Source: Magnolia sinica
Lineage: Eukaryota > Streptophyta > Magnoliopsida > Magnoliales > Magnoliaceae
Direction: 5' to 3'
NCBI RefSeq assembly: GCF_029962835.1
Contig: NC_080577.1
Span: 3,782,001-3,846,000 of the forward strand
DNA: 64,000 nucleotides
A program made the translations under genes and the position numbers. Positions 1 to 9,213 of the stretch are shown here, piece after piece (the first letter of the stretch is position 1; each line of letters opens with the position of its first letter). The notes below the pieces were generated by a model, which saw nothing but the letters and a program-made list of their open reading frames with translations, had not been told where the DNA came from and made no database searches.

Positions 1-63
1 TCCTCAAGGATCGTCAATTGTCTGAGTTATTTTTGGGCTATAGGCAAGGAGGCAAATCCAAAT

Positions 64-310
64 CTCAGTGAACCACACCACAAGAAACAGTGGTGACTAA
101 ACACCCACCATTCAAAACTTTCTAAGGCCCAATGTAATGTTTATTTGTCATCCATCTAATTGATTAGGTCACGTGAACCTAAAAGGATTGAAAAACGTAT
201 ATACCAACCCGATCCAAAACCTTTGTAGCCCCTAAGGAGTTTTAACAGTAAGTGTTCAGTTACTTTTTTTCTTTTTTGTGGTATGGTCCACTCAATACTT
301 CGATCCACCT
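64..310. repeat. Palindromic MITE family A, partial copy
   Basis: The stretch carries the family's signature pieces in order: a TGAACCACACCACAAGAAAC-like block, CAGTGGTGACTAAACACCCA, a TTTATTTGTCATCCAT block and then the mirrored TGGTATGGTCCACTC block. The same pieces recur near 35.4, 41.2, 58.9 and 60.7 kb. The outer arms are missing or decayed here. A non-autonomous DNA transposon is the likely origin; no coding sequence is present. Confidence 0.7.
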
Positions 311-330
311 CATTTTTTTATACAAGCGAT

Positions 331-984
331 GGAACTTGCTGATAAAAGGTTGATAAATGATAGTTTAATGTGGTGTATCGGAGTGTATTGGGAATCCAGA
401 AATTGTTTGGCAAATTGTTTGCGAGGTATTTAAAATACATGGTTTCTCCATGTTTTTTAATCTCTTTCTTTAGCCGTGATATGGAACTTCACTCACTTTT
501 CTCTTAATTTTAAAGATATTATAGTTGCATGTATAACAAAATGTGTTGTTAAGCTCTTAATCCATTGTACGTATATCATGTTAATGATATTCAAAATAAT
601 TAAATTATCAATTACATCACTAAAATTACATCATTAGAGTGATCTGATCAATCCAACACAATAACCATGTAAATGACCAGTTAAAAATATTAGTTAGTCA
701 CTTATTTGTGATTGAATTTCATCTTTTTTACCAAAGTATATATTTAAATTGATTTTTAACAATCATTCAATCAAACAAAATAATATTTTTAAATGCATTA
801 AACTTAATCTACTAATTAAAATATTCAAACTTTAAAATTTAAATGCATTTCTATTTTTGAAAATAATTGCATTGCCATATAAACAGCCAAATATAACCCA
901 GAGTTAATTCAAATTAGAGTATTCAAAATACAAGTTCTTGTAATTCTCATATGACTGGCGTGAACGAGGGGAAAACGATGATTA
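331..984. other. AT-rich intergenic stretch with no recognised feature
   Basis: This stretch is strongly AT-rich, with stop codons in every frame and no long open frame. I see no repeat shared with the rest of the window and no splice-like coding block. Confidence 0.5.
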
Positions 985-1163
985 GCTTAATGTAAAACCT
1001 TTGCAGCCCGAGAAGTTTTAAGTGGTGGGAGTTCAATCACTACTGTGTGGTCTACCCAAGATTCTGCTTCATTTTGAGGCCATGCCCGAAAATGAGCTGG
1101 CAGTACTGATGGACGGCGTGGATGTACAAAACATACTTTAAGGTGGGCCCCACGGTCTGGGCC
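985..1163. repeat. MITE family A, half copy upstream of the LTO1-like gene
   Basis: This is the right half of the palindromic family: AAACCTTTGCAGCCCGAGAA, then GTGTGGTCTACCCAAGATTC, then GATGGACGGCGTGGATGTAC and the terminal GGTGGGCCCCAC block. It ends about 365 bases before the ATG of the LTO1-like gene and so probably sits in or beside its promoter. Only one arm is present. Confidence 0.75.
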
Positions 1164-1526
1164 GCACCCACGTGGCTGGATCCCGGTCGCACTTAATTCG
1201 GTCCGCCAAGATCGTCGCCCGAAGCCACTCCTCTGCCAACCCGCTTCCGAAGGTACCCCCTCCGTACACACCGGCTCTCCGCCTCTCCTCTCTCGTCAAT
1301 GGAGATTTGGCCGTTGATCAATGCATAGGCGGCGAATTGAAACGTTAAGATTTTCTTATATTAGGTATCTTTTGGGTGGAACTCAGCAACCAACGGTCTG
1401 GATTGGATTACCGAGAGGCCCCCGATTATCAGATCAGAAACCGGTGTGTACTGCGGAAAGACAGACGCAGGTCGCGTATCATTTCACTCCTCTGTCCACC
1501 TTCTCACGCTTATCTCTCTCACGACC

Positions 1527-1970
1527 ATGGCATCTCCTTCTCTAAACACTAGGAATCTCGAAGACATCTTCGATTCGTCTCTCAAGCTTGAAGAAACTCA
1601 CTGCGACGACGGTTTCAGAGACGGATTCAACGACGGCCTGATCTCCGGAAAACATGAAGGAAGAGAGGTGGGCCTGAAGCTAGGGTTTGAAGTCGGAGAG
1701 GAGGTAGGATTTTACCAAGGTTGCATCGACGTATGGAATTCGATCCTCCGCATCGAACCGAGCAGCTTCTCGTCAAGGGTTCAGAAGAACATGAAGCAAA
1801 TGGAGGAATTGCTGGAAAAATACCCTATCTTGGATCCGGAAGATGAGAATGTTCAGGAAATCATGGATGGTTTGAGGTCGAAATTCCGAGCGATTTCGGC
1901 GACGCTCTCCGTGCGATTTGAGTACGACGGGTATCCAAAAGTGTCTGATGATAAGGATATTGGATTTTGA
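1527..1970 (+). CDS. LTO1: LTO1/ORAOV1-like deca-GX3 protein (Yae1-Lto1 family)
   Basis: This is a single open frame of 147 residues with no intron. LTO1 (ORAOV1 in animals) pairs with Yae1 as a cytosolic adaptor. The pair brings the cytosolic iron-sulfur assembly targeting complex to ABCE1/Rli1, the ribosome-recycling ATPase. The sequence shows an exact deca-GX3 array: glycines at residues 29, 33, 37, 41, 45, 49, 53, 57, 61 and 65, preceded by the acidic CDDGF entry. A helical segment with a conserved-looking CIDVWNSIL follows. The length fits the family (about 130-150). I chose the ATG at 1527 because the family begins shortly before an LEDIF-like segment; upstream in-frame codons include only a GTG at 1446. 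The C-terminus is I-G-F, close to the [LIM]-[DES]-[WF] client tripeptide but with glycine in the middle. Identity is firm; function is taken from yeast and human work. Confidence 0.92.
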   Translation: MASPSLNTRNLEDIFDSSLKLEETHCDDGFRDGFNDGLISGKHEGREVGLKLGFEVGEEVGFYQGCIDVWNSILRIEPSSFSSRVQKNMKQMEELLEKYPILDPEDENVQEIMDGLRSKFRAISATLSVRFEYDGYPKVSDDKDIGF

Positions 1971-3240
1971 GAGGATTTGATTTTGGTTCTTTTACTTAAT
2001 TGAATTGTCTGATTATCAGTGAAAATTAGGTTATATGATGGATTTTTTTAGAGAGGAAATCTATCACATTTATTCATGTAAAATGATCCCAATTCGCGTA
2101 GGTGCGGCCCACGGATTGGTTTCCTGGCGGCTATTCTGTTGTATCCCACTGTGGAATGCGTTTGTGCACAGGTGCCAAAACTACCAAATTCACACAGCAA
2201 ACTCTTAACTTTTCTCCTTTTCTTCTTCACAAATAGAGATGTGGTCGAAGCAATAAATAGTGCAAATTTCTTTGGCGGCCCAATTAGAATAAAATCCCCA
2301 TGCCAAAATCACCATCGAGAGAGAGAGAGAGAGGGTCATTACATATTTTAATGTGGTGATCAATGTAATTACCCGACACGCCTAGGTGAATGCCTAGAGA
2401 TTCCAGGCACAGTTTTTAAATTTCCTTTTATATCCTCGATGTTATCTATAGGTACATATTTATTGATTGAATTACTGTGAATTTATTTTAGAGAGAATTT
2501 TGCTTATGTTATCCATTCACTGGAGCAGAGAAAGCCGTCAATAGAAATCTTGCCTTTATTTAGAGAAATTCAAAAATGGTATCGTGTATTTTGAGAAATT
2601 CAGATGTTCCATTTGGCAAAAAAGTACTATTATTGTGTCAGCTGTAACCATAAACGAGGCTTGCAAATTTCCACTTCTATATAGTTTCAGTAGAAATTTA
2701 AGTTTTTGGGTATGTTTTTTTAGATACCCATTACAAGAAATTCCAAAGGGTGTTTGGTTTGGGTGTGTTGTATTGGAGCTTCAAAAGCTCCAATGCTAAA
2801 AGTATAATTGTAGTTTTGTGCATGGAAACCTAAGAAAAGTTGGTGTTATGAAATTCATGGTTTTGTGTTTTATGAGGTTATTGAGAAAAAAAGGGGAATG
2901 AATCTCCTTTCCTTTCTGCTAGTTTGGTGATATGTTAACTAAAGCCATTCTTCTTCTTCTTCTTTGTCTCATTTATGCTCTGAAAGGTTCACTTTCTTGT
3001 CTATGGGCCATTTGATATTATAGTTGCTTTCATCTTAGGGTGGGTTTAAGTGCATTTCAAATATTTGATATCGAATTCATTAATTGGGTTTTGCTCATAT
3101 AGTGTTGTGAACACTGAAGGAAACTTTCCCCGAGGCTTCCCACTAGGCATCCGGGTTGGACCGTCTTATGGTTGCCTGAGTCGAACGATGGATATATATG
3201 TGTGTGTGTGTGTGTGCGTGTCCGTGCAGTGATAGATGTA
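1971..3240. other. 3' flank of LTO1-like gene and AT-rich spacer
   Basis: No gene was recognised. The stretch holds short GA and TG microsatellites (near 2316-2333 and 3198-3216). A TIR-like GGGTGTTTGGTTTGGG at about 2752 resembles PIF/Harbinger MITE ends, but its partner end was not found. Short open frames here have no family resemblance. Confidence 0.4.
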
Positions 3241-3261
3241 GGAATATTGTATGCTCAAGTG

Positions 3262-3510
3262 ATATGGGCAATAGCATATGAAAGCCCAGATACAAAGTCT
3301 ATCCAGATGCAGTGAAACCTATAGCTAAGACCTCCATAACCGAACCTCGCGGAGGGGCTGAGAAGAGAGGTTAATGATTTTTAGGTGTTTGGTTGATACG
3401 GGCAGGGGCATATGAAGGGCTAGATCCGAAGTCTATACAGATCCAGTAGAACCCATAACTAAGACATCCATACCCGAACCTCGCGGAAGGGTTGAGAAGA
3501 GAAGCTAGTA
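3262..3510 (+). repeat. Two-copy tandem duplication, period about 134 bp
   Basis: Two adjacent units share GGGC(A)ATAG/GGCATATGAA, AAGTCTAT(C/A)CAGATCCAG and CGAACCTCGCGGA. The shared CGAACC block lies at 3341 and again at 3475, giving a period of 134. The units differ at many sites, so the duplication is old. It seems to lie inside a larger decayed repeat that runs on toward 4.57 kb. Confidence 0.75.
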
Positions 3511-4575
3511 ATTATAATACTTATACCGTTCGTAACCTCTCATGCAACATGCTCATATCCCCAGATGCTAAGCCCCGAGGGAGTGTGCACTTGGTTTGCA
3601 ATAACCCTTCTGGGTTGTACACTACCTTTCACAAGATTGATAGAATGACTCAATTGAGCACTGTTTTGGAGTCACCACTAGCCAAAGAAATACTCCAGAA
3701 TCCATAATTGGCTAGAATCCGTGGAATTGCCTTGAGATCGGGAAAATCAAAGAATTCCCGACTTGAGTGACTCCTGGTTTGATTTGCGCCATGGATTTTG
3801 GGTAAGGGCCTCAGTTACAAAAAATGAAAAGGTTAGGCACCCTTTTACCACCCATGTGAAACGTAGTCTCTACTTTGCTAAGTTGTATGCTTTCAAAGGG
3901 GATTCAAGATTTTTTTAGTAAAATAAAAAGATTTAGATGTCTAAACTACAAAAGATAAACTAAAAATAGAATGGGAACAGTAGAAAAATGGTCTATCGAT
4001 AGAAGTACGAAAAAGAAAAAGAACACAGAGTATTTGGTTACTCATTTAAGTCACATATTCTGATACAAAAGATCTTCAAGAGAGGCAACTGTAGAGAATA
4101 CTTTATGCGATATCAAAGCATAGCCTACTATCTTAGGTATTCAAAGCAATGAGGTTGGAATATATAAACTGAAAAATGATAGATCGAGAATATAGCATTA
4201 GCTTTAAAGTTGAAATTGAATAGAAGAGATTAAAAAAACTGAAGAGATGGAGAGAATAGACAGGAAGTCAAGCTTCTTGGCTTTTGGATGGTAGATGTTA
4301 GGGTTAGAAGCTCTGCCTCTGTATCTCACTCTCTCTCTTTTTGTCGCAACTCCCTTCCTCTTCTAAACTCTCTCGCCCAAAAACTCCTCTCCCTACTCTT
4401 TGTCTAATCCCTCTCGCTAGACTCCTCCCTTTTATAGGCATTTGGGGAGGGATACGTGGCCAGGTTCAGTTCTCCCGAACTGTAGCTTCGTTTGAAAGCA
4501 AGGCTCGTGCAAACCGAGCCTGAACCACGTGCAGAACCGCAACCTGTGGAGTGTCAGCCGGTTTGGGGTGTCTAC
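3511..4575. mobile_element. LTR-like retroelement fossil (uncertain)
   Basis: The stretch contains GGTTAGGCACCCTTTTACCA, which resembles a block I know from long terminal repeats of plant Ty3/Gypsy elements. It finishes with GGGGTGTCTACA, ending in CA as LTRs do. No internal coding domain is visible, and no target-site duplication was established. It is broken and old. A different unclassified repeat is possible. Confidence 0.3.
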
Positions 4576-6352
4576 AAGTGCGTATCAATTGTGGTTCTAT
4601 GCATATTTAGAATGTTTACTTTTAATTAGGCCAAGTAGTGGTGTCAATTCCCATTTAATAATCCATCAACCTATTTAAATATTCACGTAGAACAACATAT
4701 ATTGTTCAATCTCTATAACAAGCTTGTGCGACTCTAGCAAATGCGTGTTATAAGTACATTTTGTTATAGTTATTGGATTAAAAAGGCATCTTCTATATGA
4801 TTTTTAAATTGTTTAAATTGTGGACAGTTCGGTACCATATCATGTACATAGGATGTTCTCCACATGACATCCTATCATGTATCTTTTTCCATGTTGCAAC
4901 CATACAAGGACGGGTATTAGGCCTGTTAGAAGTGTTGAGTATCAAGTATGCCGTCAATTGGGTCTCCATTCATGGGTCAGTGGTAGACTCACAAGAGCTT
5001 CAACACTGAGATCAGGGATCAAGTGCCCATGTGGTGTGAGTGGGTGTGTGAGTGTGTGGGGGTGTGGGTGTGTGTAAAAAAAGAAGAAAGCATGCCATCA
5101 ATTGCTGAGTATACTTGGAGGCCAAAACATGAAATTTGCATATGAATAATTAAATCTGGAAAACATGGACCCCATCTATTTGCCTCTGGACCTACAGGCA
5201 CGCACCTTTTGAAGATTGTATATGTGCAGATCAGATTGCAGTTCAAGTTTAGGTAAGATTTAGCCCCTGTCGGTATGCTGTTTGCTTAACACTCATTATC
5301 TTCTATTCAAGTAGGTATAGTTATTGTTCCATACATAGTTCTCTGGAGAGAGGTGCTTCAGCAATGTAGTTTAGAGAACTGTTATCCTTGTGTTACATCA
5401 TGATTTTGATTAGTGTTCTTGAGGTTTTCTTTTTGAACTCCTGAGACCTATGTTAGGCAGAAAATGCTGCCAACTTTCTTGATTATTGATGCAAACAAGC
5501 CCCATCCACACATGTATACAAGAGGCAACCCAAAGTGGGTCCCACCTGATCATTTATGTCGCAGGATTTTTTTTTTTTTTGGAAATCATTTGCATTTGCA
5601 TGTGCATGTGCTTATTAAGAGCACGAAATGCATAACTGCATAAATGAATCTCAGGTTGTACATTCACGTGTGTATAATAGCAAGTATACACAACCATACA
5701 GCTGTTTATACAGTTCACCGTATACAGTATTTCATAGTTGTTAAATGGCATTACACTCTTTCTTTGCACTTTTAGATTATAGAAAATCCAGATCAGTATT
5801 GGTATTTGATCTAAATACGGCTCTAGGCCAAATGCATTATGCACTATGACTATGAACTTTTGATTCAAAGTGGCTATGGTGTTGTTATGGTGTTGTCTTT
5901 GTTTTGGTAGAAGAATTGGAGGGGAAATCACTCACAGTCACAGTTAATGGCCTGTTGAGCTTTGTAACTCTCATGGTCCTTCTTCCCCCTGTCTCCCGCC
6001 ACCCCTCCCTCCCTCTGATTTTTGGATTGCAAATCTGGTACCTATGATTCAAGCTCAAAAACAATGTAGATCTTCATGCCTTAAAAAAAGTGCATATTTT
6101 CAGGTGCGAGTGGATGCACGTACACACTACACCTACAAGTGTGAATACCAGGTTAAATGTCGCAATGGTACCAATGTCATGTCGATGGTTTTTTGTACAT
6201 TACACTAATTCACCATGAGCTACATCATGGGTTATGATACTTACTAGCATTGCAACTGTGGGTTGTGTCCCTTGCGGTAGTTATTTTATTTTGTCTTTTG
6301 GAATTAATTTGATCAATCTGCAATCAACTTTCAATTGCTGTTTTATTTGTAG
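4576..6352. other. Intergenic spacer with GT microsatellite
   Basis: The stretch contains a GT-rich run at about 5032-5077, poly-T at 5568-5580 and AT-rich sequence. I found no conserved coding block. The longest open frames (for example 5554-5931 on the minus strand) have low-complexity composition and no family resemblance. Confidence 0.4.
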
Positions 6353-6525
6353 ATCCACGGTGGACCATTCAATTACAATCCCTCACCAGGGAACTGCCAA
6401 CTCTTGTTTCATCCAAAGATAGGCAAGTGCCAGATGAGGCATGCAAGAATTCCTGAGAAACAACAGATGGGATGGTGGCTTGGAGTCTATCAAGGATTTC
6501 ACAACCACTACAGAGGATCCCTTAG
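6353..6525 (+). other. Orphan exon-like open block
   Basis: A 173-base stretch is open throughout in one frame (57 codons). It is preceded by a pyrimidine-rich acceptor (TTTTATTTGTAG) and followed by a G|GTATG donor. The peptide is rich in W, G, H and N, with motifs such as GGPFNYNPSPGNC and MGWWLGVYQGFHNHYRG. I do not recognise the family. It lies about 200 bases before the LINE fragment, so it could be an exon of a gene disrupted by that LINE, or a chance open block. Confidence 0.22.
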
Positions 6526-6721
6526 GTATGTTTACTGGCAGAAACTGCCATTATTATGCTGTTACTACAAATGTTCGACTGTAAAATCAAATTGGTGTGA
6601 TTCACAATGTTGATTTCCGCAACTCTGGCTGCCTGAGGACATCCCCATCCCAAGCTGAGCTCTGCATTTAAATTTTTTTGTTTAGTATCTTTGTGGCAAT
6701 GCCAATATCGTAACATTTGCC

Positions 6722-8145
6722 TCCCTTGAGATTGACAATGAAGTAGTGACTGACAAAGCTGATGTCTATGATGTATTGTTCAGTTTTATTCCCAGTTACT
6801 GACTGTTGATGATGTGATTCGTCCTAGGATCAATGATCTGCAGTTCCAGTCTATCTCAGAAGAAGCTATGCATCTTGAAAGACCTGGATCTGGAAGAAGT
6901 TAAATCTGTGGTTTGGAATTTAGGTAGTGATAAAGCTCTAGGTCCCGATGGTTTTCCTATAGCATTTTTAAAAACCTTTTGGGAAACTGTGAAGGATAAT
7001 CTTTTAGCCTTCACTCTGGAGTTGTTTGATCACAAGAGGCTATCTTCAGACTGGGGAGTACTTTCCTGACCTAGGTCCCTAAATTGGAAGGAGCCCAAAA
7101 GATCAAAGACTTTTGGCCCACAAGTCTTATAGGTGGTCCCTACAAAATTCTTTCCAAAATTCTGGCTCAAAGACTGAGACAGGTGATTTCTAAGGTCATC
7201 TCCTCCTTCCAATTTGCTTTTATCGAGGGTAGACAGATTCTAAATTTTGTTCTTATTGCTAGTGAATGTTTGGACTCGTGTGCTAGGGAGAAGAGATTGG
7301 GCATTCTAGGCAAACTCGATTTCCAGTGAGCTTACAAGCACGTTGACTGGTCCTTCGTGGATTATATGCTTCAAAGATTGGGTTTTGGTTTTTCTTGGAG
7401 AGCTTGGATAAGAATTTGTATTTCTTCTCCCAAATATTCTGCCCTGATGAATGGATCCCCTTTCGGGTATTTTAGAGCATCTAGAGGCCTTCATCAGGGG
7501 GACCCCCTATCCCGTTTTCTTTTTGTTCTGGTGACTGAAGCCCTTAGTAGTATGCTGACCAGGGGCCAGGAGATGTGGTTGTATAAAAGGTTCTCTATTA
7601 AAAATCTGCCTTTTTGCATTAACCATCTCCAGTTTGATGACGATACCTTGCTGTTTTGTGATGCAGATGAGAGTATGGTGACCTTCCTTGGGATTTCTAT
7701 TTGTTGGTTCCAAGTAGTCTCAGGTTTGAAGGTCAACATGTCAAAATCTGAACTTTTTGGCATTAATCTCTCTACAGAGGTGTGTAATTCGTTTGCGGAT
7801 TCCTTTGGGTGTGAGGTAGGCTCCTTCCCTACTCTCTATCTTGGTCTTCCTCTGTGCATAGGTAAGCCCCCACTCTTCTTATGGGACAACATCTTGGAAA
7901 GAATGGAGAGAAATCTTTCATCGTGGAGGTTAAATGTGCTATCTCTAGGGGGCAGAATTAACTTGATCAAGGCCTTTCTTTTGAGTATGGCCATCTTCTT
8001 TTTGTCCTTGTTTCGATGCCCCAAATCAGTTATTTCCAAAATTGATTGTATACACAGGAAATTTATGTGGCAAGGGAGTAGTGAATCTTTGAAGTTCCCT
8101 TTGCTTCGATGGAAGGAAGTGTGCACCCCTTACTGTGAAGGGGGC
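6722..8145 (+). mobile_element. Degenerate L1-type LINE, reverse transcriptase part of ORF2
   Basis: Translated pieces match the plant non-LTR ORF2 reverse transcriptase in order. They are an LEEVKSVVWNLGSDKALGPDGFP palm entry, an RPTSLIGGPYKILSKILA-like segment, FAFIEGRQI, LDFQ then AYKHVDW, RGLHQGDPLS, the catalytic box, VSGLKVNMSKSELFG, YLGLPL, LSLGGRINLIKAFL and FMWQGS. The frame is broken near 7069 and by a stop near 7329 (LDFQ-stop-AYKHVDW). The catalytic F/YADD box reads FDDD (about 7635). The element has neither the upstream endonuclease nor the downstream zinc-binding domain, and it stops abruptly in the CEGG segment at about 8145 with no poly(A). It is therefore an internal fragment, not a complete 5'-truncated copy. 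Confidence 0.92.
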
Positions 8146-8449
8146 CACTGCAGAGTCAGAGAGGGATTCATTCTCATCACAGTCAAAACACCATCAATGC
8201 AATGCAAGCAGCTGGTGGGATGTAGCCATTGACATGAATGCTCCCCCATTTTACCTGACGGGAGCAAGCAAGGCGGACCCTGCTGGAGATAGAATGGCCA
8301 TCGAGGCGAACCTGTTACAAGCAAAATGTCAGTTCAGTGGGATAAGTGCAGCCGCTGCAGTAACCGGTGCTTACAGAAAGGTGGGCACTGTTCAGTTCAT
8401 GGTGTCAAGCATGTACAAGAAGAGGGAAGGCCCAAACCTTGGCATTTGA
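8135..8449 (+). other. Unrecognised 104-codon open frame abutting the LINE fragment
   Basis: The peptide continues past the LINE break with sequence that is not LINE-like, for example SSWWDVAIDMNAPPFYLTGA and AKCQFSGISAAAAVTGAYRK. The composition looks protein-like, but I recognise no domain. It could be a host exon remnant, a piece of another gene next to the LINE, or a chance frame. No convincing splice sites frame it. Confidence 0.2.
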
Positions 8450-8621
8450 CTCGGCAACATCCCATGGCAGAAGGTTCTGCCTTGCATGATGGAATCGGTG
8501 ACAAAGTTATCTTTCATCATCTCATTGGTTCAGGTTCATAATGCACCATTGAAAGAGGATTAAAATGGGGAAGTTGGTGTGGTTGCATTGATGAAAAGAT
8601 CATCCTCTTTTAGTTGCAAAC

Positions 8622-8655
8622 CTCATGGGGTGCTCCCAAAATCCCATATCAACAA

Positions 8656-8702
<47 letters not shown>

Positions 8703-8935
8703 AGGGCAGGCAAACCTCATGGGGTGCTCCCAAAAGCAACCCCTCCCGAAAGCCCATATAAACAAAGTTTCGGTACATACGTAGCAACGCAAGCAAAGAG
8801 TTTTCAGCGCATACAGTCCCTGATGTGAAAGCCCATATCAACAAAGTATCTACATGTACATAGCAGTACAAGCAAAGAGGCTATCATGCTGTAAGTAATT
8901 AATTATTGTGAAGTATACATTCCCTGATGCGAAAG
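8622..8935 (+). repeat. Cluster of short direct repeats around a (GA)n tract
   Basis: CCTCATGGGGTGCTCCCAAA occurs at 8622 and 8713. CCCATATCAACAAAGT-like blocks occur at about 8643, 8752 and 8831. CAAGCAAAGAG occurs at 8789 and 8869, and CCCTGATG(T/C)GAAAG at about 8818 and 8920. A (GA)n microsatellite fills 8659-8700. The pattern suggests repeated slippage or unequal exchange of 80-110 bp units. Confidence 0.65.
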
Positions 8936-9177
8936 TGTGAGTTGTTTTTCCTTTCTTTATCTGTTTTTACATTTAACTTCTCTCTTCTCCACTGTCCCAT
9001 CTACATGCCACAGAGAAGGCAGAAACAATCAGCCATTTGCTAAGTGCAAAATGTTAAAATGTTTTTTGGGCTGAAAGAATGGGTGTATTTATGCTAAATT
9101 CAATTTAGAGGAGCAGAAAACTTGGGAGTGGCTCTCTATTGTCACTGTCTTCTTTTCTTCACATCTTCTCATAAATT

Positions 9178-9213
<36 letters not shown>

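Noticed and set aside
5554-5931. 125-codon minus-strand frame
   Set aside because: Composition follows AT-rich, M/H/N-heavy non-coding DNA, with no recognisable motif or splice context.
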